64,000 bases of DNA. Origin: Bradyrhizobium sp. 132. GTDB taxonomy: Bacteria > Pseudomonadota > Alphaproteobacteria > Rhizobiales > Xanthobacteraceae. The stretch lies in assembly GCF_023074185.1 (NCBI RefSeq), contig NZ_JADPKY010000030.1, positions 62,001-126,000 on the forward strand, in the 5' to 3' direction. Within the stretch, counting starts at the first letter, position 1. Every line of letters begins with the position of its first letter. Both the position numbers and the translations under genes were made by a program. Under the pieces are notes generated by a model, which was not told the DNA's origin, made no database searches, and saw only the letters and a list, made by a program, of their open reading frames with translations. Of this stretch, positions 46,766 to 56,179 are shown in pieces.

Positions 46766-47869
46766 CTAGCGACCCAATCCATGCGCAATCACCTTGCGCA
46801 TGACATTGGGCAGCGCTTCGCCGGCCAAGGTCGCAATCGGAACCCAGCGCATCCCCTCGGGCGCGCGCGTGCGGGCCTCGGCCCTGGCCGTGTAGACCAC
46901 CAGTTCCAGCGGAAAATGCGTGAAGACGTGGGTGACCACGCCGACCTTGCGCTGCCAGCGCGACAACCCCTTCAGCTCCAGCGCCTGCTGCTTCGCCTTG
47001 GCATCGTCCTGCCCGGCCAGCCAGGCCGAGCCCGGCACCTCGGTCATGCCGCCGAGCAGGCCCTTTTCGGGACGGCTGCGGACGAGAAGCTCGTCGCCGC
47101 GCGTGACGACGAAGGCCGCACCGCGCCGTAGCGCGCCGGTCTTCTTTGGCGCCTTGCGCGGAAACGTTTCCTGCGTTCCCAGCGCGCGCCCCGTGCAGTC
47201 CTCGTTCAAGGGGCATAACGAACAAGCCGGCTTTTTCGGCGTGCAGATCGAAGAGCCGAGGTCCATCAGCGCCTGTGCACTGTCTCCCGCGCGAGAATCG
47301 GCAAGCAGCGTCGCCGCCAGTTGCTGGATCAGCGGTTTTGCCTGCGGGAGCTCTTCTTCAACTGCAAAGAGCCGCGACACCACCCGCTCGATATTGCCGT
47401 CGACCGGCATGGTGCGGCGGTCGAAGGCGATCGCCGCGATCGCGGCCGCCGTGTAAGGCCCGATGCCCGGCAGCGCGCGCAAGCCCTCTTCGGTGCCGGG
47501 AAAGGTGCCGCCATGCTCGCGCGTCACCGCAACCGCGCAGGCATAAAGGTTTCGCGCGCGTGAGTAATAGCCGAGCCCGGCCCACATCCGCAGCACGTCG
47601 TCCTGCGAGGCCCGCCCCAGCGCCGTGACATCAGGCCAGCGCGCGACGAACTTTTCGAAATAGGGCCCGACCGCCTTCACCGTGGTCTGCTGAAGCATGA
47701 TCTCGGACATCCAGACACGGTAAGGGTCGGACGCCTCCCCGGGCGCGGCGCGCCAGGGCAATCGGCGCCGGTGGCGGTCGTACCAGGCAAGGAGCGCGAG
47801 CGGACGCGACGAGGTCTCCTCCGGCTGAACTGGTTCCGATTTCGCCTTGAGGGCAGATTTTGGGCTCAT
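46766..47869 (-). CDS. mutY: A/G-specific adenine glycosylase
   Basis: Removes adenine mispaired with 8-oxoguanine. 367 residues: IMLQQTTVKAVGPYFEKFVA, the helix-hairpin-helix LPGIGPYTAAAIAAIAFDRR, the catalytic Asp in MPVDGNIERVVSRLF, the 4Fe-4S cluster C-x6-C-x2-C-x5-C (CTPKKPACSLCPLNEDC), and the C-terminal NUDIX-like 8-oxoG sensor beginning AAFVVTRGDELLVRSRPEKG. It diverges from the DUF721 gene; the block mutY/DUF721/dsbA/smc is conserved in alphaproteobacteria. Confidence 0.96.
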   Translation of the reverse strand: MSPKSALKAKSEPVQPEETSSRPLALLAWYDRHRRRLPWRAAPGEASDPYRVWMSEIMLQQTTVKAVGPYFEKFVARWPDVTALGRASQDDVLRMWAGLGYYSRARNLYACAVAVTREHGGTFPGTEEGLRALPGIGPYTAAAIAAIAFDRRTMPVDGNIERVVSRLFAVEEELPQAKPLIQQLAATLLADSRAGDSAQALMDLGSSICTPKKPACSLCPLNEDCTGRALGTQETFPRKAPKKTGALRRGAAFVVTRGDELLVRSRPEKGLLGGMTEVPGSAWLAGQDDAKAKQQALELKGLSRWQRKVGVVTHVFTHFPLELVVYTARAEARTRAPEGMRWVPIATLAGEALPNVMRKVIAHGLGR

Positions 47870-47991
47870 GCTCTCACTGTAACGGCGTCAGGCCGATCTC
47901 TCCACGCCATGACCGCGCTCGTCGCGGGCATCCACGTCTTTCTTCGCAGCGAGGAGCCTATGGGCCACGCCCCGGAGTGCTATAAGGGCGC

Positions 47992-48486
47992 ATGTCCAAG
48001 CTTCGTCCTATCAAACCCGGTCCCATCAGCGCAAAGCCGCTCGCGGTCCTGCTCAACGACGTCTTTGCCGAGGCCTATGCCAAGCAGGGGTTTGCCGCGC
48101 GCGAACTGGTGACGCGGTGGGCGCAGATTGCCGGGCCGGAGATCGCGGCCCATGCCGAGCCGCTGAAGATGCAGTGGCCGCGCCCGGTCGAGGGCCAGCC
48201 GCAGGAGCCGGCGACGCTGGTGCTGCGGGTTGAGGGGCCGATCGCGCTGGAGATCCAGCACTCCGCCGACGTGATCCTGGAGCGGGTCAACCGCTTCTTC
48301 GGCTGGAGCGCGGTCGGCAAGCTGGCCTTCCGCCAGGCCCCGCTCTCGCGCGCCCGGCGGCCGGCACGCCCCGCCCCGCCGGACGCCAAATCCGTGGCCA
48401 AGGTGGCGGAGAGCCTGGGCGACATCGAAGATGAACAGCTCAAGTCGGCGCTGGCCCGGCTCGGGGCCGCCATCAAGCGAAATTGA
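47992..48486 (+). CDS. DUF721/DciA-like protein
   Basis: 164 residues with the DUF721 pattern: KPLAVLLNDVFAEAYAKQGF, RELVTRWAQIAGPEIAAHAE, TLVLRVEGPIALEIQHSADV, ILERVNRFFGW. DUF721 includes DciA, which helps load replicative helicase in many bacteria. A Pro/Arg-rich linker and a short C-terminal segment (EQLKSALARLGAAIKRN) follow. The dsbA-like gene lies 127 bases downstream on the same strand. Confidence 0.85.
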   Translation: MSKLRPIKPGPISAKPLAVLLNDVFAEAYAKQGFAARELVTRWAQIAGPEIAAHAEPLKMQWPRPVEGQPQEPATLVLRVEGPIALEIQHSADVILERVNRFFGWSAVGKLAFRQAPLSRARRPARPAPPDAKSVAKVAESLGDIEDEQLKSALARLGAAIKRN

Positions 48487-48613
48487 GCCTCATTCGGCTG
48501 CCAATCTGAACCCGTCCTTGTCGCTCGCCATTGCCTCAAACGAGGTTTCAAGCTAGCGACAGGCCGCCCAAACGGGAATTTCGGGCGAGACCACGCCAAT
48601 CCGGGAGCCGACC

Positions 48614-49270
48614 TTGATCATCACCCGCCGCGCCTTCACCACGATGCTGTCGCTGACCGGGCTTGCCGCGGTCGCCGGGTTCTCGCCGCTGCGGTTCATC
48701 TCCGAAGCGATGGCGCAGGCTGCCACCGATGTGGCGAAGCCGGTGTCGTTGCCCGACATGGCGCTGGGCCCGAAGGACGCCGCCGTCACCATCACCGAAT
48801 ACGCCTCGATGACCTGCCCGCATTGCGCGGCCTTCAACGAGCAGGTGTTCCCCAAGATCAAGTCGGAATACATCGACACCGGCAAGGTGCGTTACATCTT
48901 CCGCGAGTTCCCGCTCGACATCAAAGCCGCCGCCGGCTCGATGCTGTCGCGCTGTATCGCCAATGGCGACGCGCCGAAATACTTCGCAGTCACCGACATG
49001 CTGTTCCGCCAGCAGAACGACTGGGTGGTGAAGAACACCACGGAGACCTTGACGCGGATCGGCAAGCAGGCCGGCCTTACCCAGCAGCAGGTCGAGGCCT
49101 GCCTGAAGGACCAGGCCCTGCTCGACAAGATCGCCGCCGACCAGAAATACGCCAGCGACGTTCTGAAGGTCGATTCGACGCCGACCTTCTTCATCAACGG
49201 TGAGAAGATCAAGGGCGAGACCACGTTCGAGGAATTCGCCAAGAAGATCAATCCGCTGCTGAAGAGCTGA
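48614..49270 (+). CDS. Tat-exported DsbA-like thiol-disulfide protein
   Basis: 218-residue periplasmic thioredoxin-fold protein. The signal has the twin arginines (MIITRRAFTTMLSLTGLAAV, SFxG-like pattern TRRAF), so Tat export is likely. The CPHC active site is at 68-71 (EYASMTCPHCAAFNEQVFPK), the DsbA/DsbG Pro loop is VDSTPTFFINGEKI. The start is TTG 48614 with a GGGAG site; no ATG fits. In Rhizobiales this gene stands in front of smc. Confidence 0.85.
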   Translation: MIITRRAFTTMLSLTGLAAVAGFSPLRFISEAMAQAATDVAKPVSLPDMALGPKDAAVTITEYASMTCPHCAAFNEQVFPKIKSEYIDTGKVRYIFREFPLDIKAAAGSMLSRCIANGDAPKYFAVTDMLFRQQNDWVVKNTTETLTRIGKQAGLTQQQVEACLKDQALLDKIAADQKYASDVLKVDSTPTFFINGEKIKGETTFEEFAKKINPLLKS

Positions 49271-49488
49271 TTCTTCGCATACAAAGCCTGATTCGCATCT
49301 CGATGGCCGTATCTTTCCCGGCATAAATCCCTTGGGAAAAGCGGCTTTGGCCGGTTGCCCTCGCGGCACACCGCGGCCATTGTCCAGCCGCATGAGGCGC
49401 CTCGCGCGACTCGCCCGGATAGCGACATTGCCTTCCATGGTAGTGTCCCGGCAGGGGGATTCGCGCCTGCCAACAGAGATGCGTGCTT

Positions 49489-52400
49489 ATGAAAATCACC
49501 CGCCTGCGCCTTCACGGCTTCAAGTCCTTCGTTGAGGCCACCGACTTCGTCATCGAACCCGGCCTGACCGGCGTGGTCGGCCCCAACGGCTGCGGCAAGT
49601 CGAATCTCGTCGAGGCGCTGCGCTGGGCGATGGGCGAGACCTCCTATAAGTCGCTGCGCGCTGCCGACATGGACGCGGTGATCTTCGCCGGCTCCGGCAA
49701 TCGTCCTGCGCGCAACCACGCCGAAGTGACGATGACGATCGACAATGCCGATCGCACCGCGCCGGCGGCGATGAACGACAGCCAGCTTCTGGAAATTTCC
49801 CGCCGCATCGAGCGCGAGGCCGGTTCGGTCTACCGCATCAACGGCCGCGACGTGCGCGCCCGCGACGTGCAGATTCTGTTCGCCGACGCCGCCACCGGCG
49901 CGCGCTCGCCGGCCCTCGTCCACCAGGGCAAGATCGGCGAGATCATTCAGGCCAAGCCCGAGCAGCGCCGCCGCGTGCTGGAAGACGCCGCCGGCGTCGC
50001 CGGCCTGCATGCCCGCCGCCACGAGGCCGAGCTGCGGCTGAAGGCGGCCGAAACCAACCTCACCCGCGTCGAGGACGTGATCGGCCAGCTCGCAGGGCAA
50101 GTGGAAGGCCTGAAGAAGCAGGCTCGCCAGGCCGTGCGCTATCGCGAAGTTGCGGCCAAGGTCCGCAAGGCCGAGGCAACCCTATTCCATTTGCGCTGGA
50201 TCGGCGCCCACGCCGACGTCAACGAATCCGGCCAGATCCACGATCTCGCGGTCCGCGAGATGGCGGAGCGTACCCAGCACCAGGCCGAGGCCGCCCGCAT
50301 CCAGGCGATCCGCGCCGCCGAAATGCCGGCGCTGCGCGATGCCGAAGCGCGCGCGGCAGCCGGGCTGCAGCGCCTGACCAACGCCCGCGAGCTGCTCGAC
50401 CGCGAGGAAGAGCGCGCCAAGGAGCGCGTCGCCGAGCTCGAGCGCCGTCTCGCACAATTCGAAGGCGACATCTCGCGCGCCCAGCAGCAGACCATGGACG
50501 CCGACGTGGCGCTGCAGCGCCTCGACGCCGAGGATTCCGAGCTGAAGGAAGAGATCAAGTCGCGCGTCGAGAAGCGCTCAGGCGTCGACGAGCGCGTCGG
50601 CGAAGCCGAGGCGGTGCTGACCGAAACCGAGCACCAGTTCGCCGAGCTCACCACCGCGCTCGCCGACCTCACCGCCAAGCGCCATCAGCTCGAAGCCAAC
50701 GTTCGCACCCACCGCGACAAGCTCGCCCGGCTCGACCAGGAGATTTCGAACGTCGCGGCGGAAGAGCAGAAGCTCACTGCGGAGACCGGCGGCTTCGGCG
50801 ATCTCGACGAGTTGACCGCAACGGTCGAGAACGCCGAGCAGACGCTTGCGGCCTCGGAAGCCGCCGCTCAGGACAGCGAAGCCGCCCACGTCGCCGCGCG
50901 GCAGACGCTGGAATCCTCGCGCTCGCCGCTCGTCGAAGCCGACAAGCGCGTGCAGCGGCTCGATACCGAAGCGCGCACGATCTCCAAGATCCTCAACGGC
51001 GAGACCAAAAATCTGTGGCCGCCGATCATCGACGGCATCACCGTCGACAAGGGTTTTGAAAAGGCGATCGGCGCAGCCCTCGGCGACGATCTCGACGCCC
51101 CGGTCGATCCGTCCGCGCCGATGCGCTGGACCAATGCCGGTGTCACCGAGGGCGATCCGGAGTTGCCCGAGGGCGTTGTGCCGCTCGCCAGCCACGTGCA
51201 GGCACCGGCCGAGCTGGCCCGCCGCCTGGCGCAGATCGGCGTGGTTCCGCGCGAGCGCGGCGCCGAGCTGGTCTCGCAGCTCAAGACCGGCCAGCGGCTG
51301 GTCTCGCCCGAAGGCGACGTCTGGCGCTGGGACGGTTTTGTTGCCGCGGCCCACGCGCCGACCGGCGCCGCGCGGCGCCTTGCCGAGCGCGCCCGCCTCG
51401 TCGACATCGAGAACGATCTGGAGCAGGCCCGCATCGACGCGCAGATCAAGCGTCAGGCGCTGGAAGACGCCGAGTCCGAGCTGCAGATGGCCGCCAGCAC
51501 CGAAGGCGCAAGCCGCGAAGCCTGGCGCGCCGCGCAGCGCGAGCTCAACGTCGCGCGCGAGCGCCACGCCACCACCGAGCGCGAGATCAATCGCCACGCC
51601 GCGCGCAAGGCGACGTTGTCGGAAGCGCACAGCCGTCTCGCCGCCGACCGCGCCGAGGCCGAAGCCGCCTACGAATACGCCGAAGCCGGAATCTCCGAGC
51701 TGCCGTCGAGCGAGGACACCGAAACCCGTCTCGCCGCCGTCCGCAGCGACATCGAAGGCCATCGCCGCATGGCCGCCCAGGTCCGTGCCGAGGCGCAGGC
51801 GCTGGCGCGCGAGGCCGAGCTTGCCGACCGCCGCGTGCAGGCGATCCTCGCCGAACGCACCGAGTGGCAGAACCGCAAGGAGAGCGCGGCCTCCCACATC
51901 GACACCATCCAGGCCCGTATCTCCGAAGTCACCATCGAGCGCAGCGACCTCGAGAACGCACCGGCCGTGTTCGCGGAGAAGCGCAGCGCGCTGATCACCG
52001 AGATCGAATATGCCGAAAACGACCGCCGCATGGCCGCCGACGCGCTCGCCAGCGCGGAAACCGCGATGGCCGAAACCGATCGCGCCGCGAAGCTGACGCT
52101 CGAAGCGCTGTCCAGCTCCCGCGAGGCCACGGCCCGCGCCGAGGAGCGCATGGAAGGCGCGCGGCGCCGGCTCGAGGACATCGAGCGCGAAATCCGCGAC
52201 ATGCTGGAAGTCGAGCCGCAGGCCGTAGCCGGCCTTGCCGAGATCGAGCCCGGCGCGGAGCTGCCGCCGCTGCACGACATCGAGGAAGACCTCGAAAAAA
52301 TGCGCCGCGATCGCGAGCGTCTGGGCGCGGTCAACCTGCGCGCCGAGGAAGAGCTGCGCGAGGTCGAGACCCAGCACAACGGTCTGGTCACCGAGCGCGA

Positions 52401-52953
52401 CGACCTCGTCGAAGCCATCAAGCGGCTGCGCCAGGGCATCCAGAGCCTCAACAAGGAGGCGCGCGAGCGGCTCCTGACCTCGTTCGAGGTCGTCAACAGC
52501 CACTTCAAGCGCCTGTTCGTCGAGCTGTTCGGTGGCGGCGAGGCCGCGCTGCATCTGATCGAGAGCGACGACCCGCTGGAAGCCGGCCTCGAAATCATCG
52601 CCAAGCCGCCGGGCAAGAAGCCGCAGACGCTGTCGCTGCTCTCGGGCGGTGAGCAGGCGCTGACCGCGATGGCGCTGATCTTCGCGGTGTTCCTCACCAA
52701 CCCCTCGCCGATCTGCGTGCTGGACGAAGTCGACGCGCCGCTCGACGACCACAACGTCGAGCGCTATTGCAACCTGTTGCACGAGATGACCAGCTCGACC
52801 GACACGCGCTTCATCATCATCACCCACAACCCGATCACGATGGCGCGGATGAACCGCCTGTTCGGCGTCACCATGGCCGAGCGCGGCGTCTCGCAACTGG
52901 TGTCTGTGAATCTGCAAGAGGCAGTGGACATTCTCGACCAGAACGTTGCGTGA
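49489..52953 (+). CDS. smc: Chromosome segregation SMC protein
   Basis: Chromosome-condensing ATPase working with ScpA/ScpB. Starts KITRLRLHGFKSFVEATDFV; Walker A GPNGCGKSNLVE at 31-42; coiled coil rich in Glu/Arg/Ala; hinge about residues 505-640 (AIGAALGDDLDAPVDPSAPM); second coiled coil; C-terminal head with TLSLLSGGEQALTAMALIFA (ABC signature) and CVLDEVDAPLDDHN (Walker B). 1154 residues, normal. ATG 49489 is used; a GTG two codons upstream is possible. Confidence 0.97.
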   Translation: MKITRLRLHGFKSFVEATDFVIEPGLTGVVGPNGCGKSNLVEALRWAMGETSYKSLRAADMDAVIFAGSGNRPARNHAEVTMTIDNADRTAPAAMNDSQLLEISRRIEREAGSVYRINGRDVRARDVQILFADAATGARSPALVHQGKIGEIIQAKPEQRRRVLEDAAGVAGLHARRHEAELRLKAAETNLTRVEDVIGQLAGQVEGLKKQARQAVRYREVAAKVRKAEATLFHLRWIGAHADVNESGQIHDLAVREMAERTQHQAEAARIQAIRAAEMPALRDAEARAAAGLQRLTNARELLDREEERAKERVAELERRLAQFEGDISRAQQQTMDADVALQRLDAEDSELKEEIKSRVEKRSGVDERVGEAEAVLTETEHQFAELTTALADLTAKRHQLEANVRTHRDKLARLDQEISNVAAEEQKLTAETGGFGDLDELTATVENAEQTLAASEAAAQDSEAAHVAARQTLESSRSPLVEADKRVQRLDTEARTISKILNGETKNLWPPIIDGITVDKGFEKAIGAALGDDLDAPVDPSAPMRWTNAGVTEGDPELPEGVVPLASHVQAPAELARRLAQIGVVPRERGAELVSQLKTGQRLVSPEGDVWRWDGFVAAAHAPTGAARRLAERARLVDIENDLEQARIDAQIKRQALEDAESELQMAASTEGASREAWRAAQRELNVARERHATTEREINRHAARKATLSEAHSRLAADRAEAEAAYEYAEAGISELPSSEDTETRLAAVRSDIEGHRRMAAQVRAEAQALAREAELADRRVQAILAERTEWQNRKESAASHIDTIQARISEVTIERSDLENAPAVFAEKRSALITEIEYAENDRRMAADALASAETAMAETDRAAKLTLEALSSSREATARAEERMEGARRRLEDIEREIRDMLEVEPQAVAGLAEIEPGAELPPLHDIEEDLEKMRRDRERLGAVNLRAEEELREVETQHNGLVTERDDLVEAIKRLRQGIQSLNKEARERLLTSFEVVNSHFKRLFVELFGGGEAALHLIESDDPLEAGLEIIAKPPGKKPQTLSLLSGGEQALTAMALIFAVFLTNPSPICVLDEVDAPLDDHNVERYCNLLHEMTSSTDTRFIIITHNPITMARMNRLFGVTMAERGVSQLVSVNLQEAVDILDQNVA

Positions 52954-53032
52954 GGCTACGGACGAGCCGCACCCATTGACGTCATCATCCGCCTTGTGCG
53001 CAATTGCGCACTCGGGCAGATGATGGCCACGA

Positions 53033-54013
53033 ATGATGATCTCACCCAACCTCCCGGCGGAACTGAAAGCGGCCCTCGACGGCAAGCTCCAGGGCTTTTC
53101 GCGCACCGATGCGGCGCGACGATCGTCGCAAATCTCGACCACCTATCGCGCAGGCGGCGGCTCCGGCACCATCAAGTCGGATGCCGATGCGCTCGCCTAC
53201 GCGCTCGCGCGCATGCCCGCGACCTACGCGGCTGTGGCGGCAAGTCTGAATGCGCTGACCGAGATCGCACCGGACCTCGCTCCGGAAACGTTGCTCGACG
53301 TCGGCGCAGGCCCGGGCACCGCGAGCTGGGCCGCCGCAGAGGCGTTCTCCTCGCTGCAGGATTTCACCCTGCTCGACGCCAACGGCGCGCTGAGCAGGCT
53401 GGCGCTTGAACTGGCGCGTGATAGCTCGCGACTTGCGCAGTGCCGCTATCTGCCGGGCGATGCCGGCGCGAACCTCGCCGAGGTCTCGCAAGCCGATCTC
53501 GTGGTTGCGAGCTACGTCATCGGCGAGCTCCGTGACGGCGATCAACACAAGCTCGCGGAAACGATGTGGGCGAAAGCGCGCCACGCATTGGTCGTGATCG
53601 AACCCGGCACGCCCGCCGGCTACGCGCGCATCCTCGCTTTGCGCCAGCAACTGATCACGGCGGGCGCCTATGTCGCCGCGCCCTGCCCCCACGAAAAGCC
53701 CTGTCCGCTCATGGCGCCGGACTGGTGCCATTTCTCCCAGCGCCTGCCGCGCTCCCAGGCGCACCGCCAGATCAAGGGCGCCGACGTGCCGTTCGAGGAC
53801 GAACGCTTCATCTACGTGGCGCTGACCCGTACGCCGCCCGCTGCACGCGCCGCGCGCGTGCTGGCGCCGCCGGATGTCGGCAAGGCCGAGATCACGGCCA
53901 AGCTTTGCACCGAGCAGAGTGTTGAACTTGCCAGGATCCCCCGCCGCGACAAGGCCGCCTATGCAAGCGCCCGGCGCTGGCGCTGGGGTGACGCCGTCAT
54001 GTCCGAAAGTTAA
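53033..54013 (+). CDS. Rsm22-like (small-ribosomal-subunit) methyltransferase
   Basis: 326 residues of the Rsm22/METTL17 family. DTYRAG-type motif is ISTTYRAGGGSGT; AdoMet site is LLDVGAGPGTASWAAAEAFS; VASYVIGELRDGD; and VIEPGTPAGYARILALRQQL. Family metal-cluster cysteines are visible in APCPHEKPCPLMAPDWCHFS. In mitochondria these proteins assist small-subunit assembly. The bacterial role is not settled. It starts ATG 53033. Confidence 0.87.
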   Translation: MMISPNLPAELKAALDGKLQGFSRTDAARRSSQISTTYRAGGGSGTIKSDADALAYALARMPATYAAVAASLNALTEIAPDLAPETLLDVGAGPGTASWAAAEAFSSLQDFTLLDANGALSRLALELARDSSRLAQCRYLPGDAGANLAEVSQADLVVASYVIGELRDGDQHKLAETMWAKARHALVVIEPGTPAGYARILALRQQLITAGAYVAAPCPHEKPCPLMAPDWCHFSQRLPRSQAHRQIKGADVPFEDERFIYVALTRTPPAARAARVLAPPDVGKAEITAKLCTEQSVELARIPRRDKAAYASARRWRWGDAVMSES

Positions 54014-54149
54014 CCTCGTCCGGCGCTTTTGGCTTGAACTCGGATGGTTCCAGATCCGACCAAGTCTTACCTTCTCTCCGCGGCGGGCTCTCGCCGGGCG
54101 CTAATTTGGTCTAGGCTGCGCCAGCCTTAATTCCCTTCAGGAGTTCTCC

Positions 54150-54710
54150 ATGTCGACCGGCTGGATCGTTCTCGGCGTCATCGTCGTCCTCGTGCTGTTC
54201 GCCTTCAGCGCCTACAACCGTCTGGTGGCGCTGGGCCAGCGCGTCGGCCAGGCCTTTGCCGACATCGACGTGCAGCTCAAGCAGCGCCACGATCTGATCC
54301 CGAACCTGGTCGAGACGGTGAAGGGCTATGCATCGCATGAGCGCGGCACGCTCGACGACGTCGTCAAGGCGCGCAATTCGGCGATGTCGGCGCAGGGACC
54401 GGCGCAGGTGTCCGCAGCCGAGAACCAGCTCTCCGGCGCGCTCGGCCGGCTGATCGCGCTGTCGGAGGCCTATCCCGACCTCAAGGCCAACGCCAATTTC
54501 CAGCAGCTCGCCAGCGAGCTCTCCGACCTCGAGAACAAGATCGCGGCCAGCCGGCGCTTCTTCAACAGCGCGGTCCAGGAATACAACACCGGCATCCAGC
54601 AGATGCCCGCCGCCTTGTTCGCCGGCATGTTCGGCTTCACCAAAAAGGACTTCTTCGATCTCGGCGCCAGCCGCACCGAGGTCGAGGCCACGCCGCAGGT
54701 GAAGTTCTGA
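54150..54710 (+). CDS. lemA: LemA-family protein
   Basis: 186 residues. One N-terminal membrane helix (WIVLGVIVVLVLFAFSAYNR) and a coiled, mostly cytoplasmic or periplasmic body: VQLKQRHDLIPNLVETVKGY, ENQLSGALGRLIALSEAYPD, and FFNSAVQEYNTGIQQMPA, all LemA signatures. The ATG has an AGGAG site. It pairs with the M48 protease gene 32 bases downstream, a common LemA-protease pair of unknown purpose. Confidence 0.93.
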   Translation: MSTGWIVLGVIVVLVLFAFSAYNRLVALGQRVGQAFADIDVQLKQRHDLIPNLVETVKGYASHERGTLDDVVKARNSAMSAQGPAQVSAAENQLSGALGRLIALSEAYPDLKANANFQQLASELSDLENKIAASRRFFNSAVQEYNTGIQQMPAALFAGMFGFTKKDFFDLGASRTEVEATPQVKF

Positions 54711-54742
54711 GTTGAGCCGATAGGCCGGCAGGGCATTGCGTC

Positions 54743-55963
54743 ATGGCCGCGTATGGTCTCTACACGCACATCGCCTCGAACAAGTTTCGTTCGATGCTGC
54801 TGCTCGCCGGCCTGTTCGCGCTGGTCTATGTGCTGGTCTATGCCGGTGCGCTGATCGCCGAAGTCGTCAGCAACGGCAATGAGACCATCGTCTATTATCT
54901 GAGCCGCGCCTTCTATGACCTGAAAGTCGCCGCGCCGGTTGCAACCGTCGTGGCAGCGGCCTGGATCGTGATCGCCTATTTCTTCCACCAGTCGATGATC
55001 GATGCCGTGACCGGCGGCCACGACGTCACCCGGCAGGAACAGCCGCGGCTCTATAATCTGCTCGAAAACCTCTGCATCTCGCGCGGCATCACGATGCCAA
55101 AGCTGAAGATCATGGAGAGCCCGGCGCTGAACGCGTTCGCGACCGGCCTCAACCCGAGGCAATATTCGATCACCGTCACCACCGGTCTCCTCAACGCACT
55201 GAACGACAAGGAGATCGAGGCGGTGCTGGGCCACGAGCTGACCCACATCAAGAACGGCGACGTGCAGCTCATGGTGGTCGCCGTCATCATCGCCGGTGTA
55301 GTCGGCTTCTTCGGCGAATTGTTCTTCCGCCTGTTCACGAATTTCAGCTGGAGCTCCGGCGGCGGCTCGTGGTCGTCAGGCTCCTCCTCGTCATCGCGAT
55401 CGTCCTCGTCGTCGAGCGACAGCAAGAGCTCCGGCGGCGGCGCGGTGGTGGTCATCATCATCGCGGTGGTGCTGATCGTGGTGGCATGGCTGTTGTCGCA
55501 AGTGGTGAAGCTCGCGCTGTCGCGCTCGCGCGAATATCTCGCCGATGCGGGCTCGGTCGAGCTGACAAAAAACCCGGACGCCATGATCTCGGCGCTCCGC
55601 AAGATCGAGAACCGCGGCGAGCTGCCGGGCGCAACCTCGGCGGTGATGGAGCTCTGCGTCGACAATCCGCGCGAGGGCTTTGCAGACCTGTTTGCCACTC
55701 ACCCCTCGGTGCAGTCCCGGGTCGACGCGCTGGTCAAGTTCGCCGGCGGCCACGATCCCGGTCCGCTGCCGCCACCCGGCTATGAGGAGGAAGAACCGGA
55801 AGCACAAGCCGGCCGGCAAGGCACGCCACCGCCGCTACGCCAGGGTCCTTGGGACGATGCAGGCGGCTCGGCCAGTCCACCGCCCGTGCCCGCATCCAGT
55901 CCTGCCGGAACCGCAAGCGGCAATCCCTTGGGCAATCCAATGGGTCCTTGGGGCCGCCGTTAA
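54743..55963 (+). CDS. M48-family membrane metalloprotease
   Basis: 406 residues, HtpX-like. Zinc site HELTH at 164-168 (EAVLGHELTHIKNGDVQLMV) with the third ligand in REYLADAGSVELTKNPDAMI. Membrane segments: residues ~18-45, ~62-82, ~175-200 and ~240-262. A striking Ser/Gly-rich stretch (~residues 210-235: SSGSSSSSRSSSSSSDSKSS) lies in the loop between helices. Proline-rich C-terminal tail. It likely cleaves misfolded membrane proteins; the LemA neighbour suggests a functional link. Confidence 0.93.
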   Translation: MAAYGLYTHIASNKFRSMLLLAGLFALVYVLVYAGALIAEVVSNGNETIVYYLSRAFYDLKVAAPVATVVAAAWIVIAYFFHQSMIDAVTGGHDVTRQEQPRLYNLLENLCISRGITMPKLKIMESPALNAFATGLNPRQYSITVTTGLLNALNDKEIEAVLGHELTHIKNGDVQLMVVAVIIAGVVGFFGELFFRLFTNFSWSSGGGSWSSGSSSSSRSSSSSSDSKSSGGGAVVVIIIAVVLIVVAWLLSQVVKLALSRSREYLADAGSVELTKNPDAMISALRKIENRGELPGATSAVMELCVDNPREGFADLFATHPSVQSRVDALVKFAGGHDPGPLPPPGYEEEEPEAQAGRQGTPPPLRQGPWDDAGGSASPPPVPASSPAGTASGNPLGNPMGPWGRR

Positions 55964-56091
55964 ACGCGTGATTTGACGCGGCGCGCGGGAGGTTTGGTCG
56001 CGTTTGGGAAAAACCTCGGGAATTGCCGTAACTGCATGCCGAGGAATTGAATTCTCCCTTGTTTCTGCCATGTTCGCGCCCAACAGCAGAC

Positions 56092-56124
56092 TTGGGACAT
56101 CCTCGGGACATCCTTGGGACATCG
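56092..56124. repeat. Three 11-bp direct repeats upstream of the ParA-like ATPase gene
   Basis: TTGGGACATCC, TCGGGACATCC, TTGGGACATCG in perfect tandem (56092-56124), each unit one helical turn, ending 55 bases before the ATG at 56180. The regular phasing on one face of the helix suggests a protein-binding array. Confidence 0.7.
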
Positions 56125-56179
56125 ATTTGGGGCCCGGCCGATTGCGATCTCGCGATCGGGGGCGCGTTAGGGGACAGCA

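Noticed and set aside
50578..53142. 854-codon open frame opposite smc
   Set aside because: Mirror of smc coiled-coil coding; no domain.
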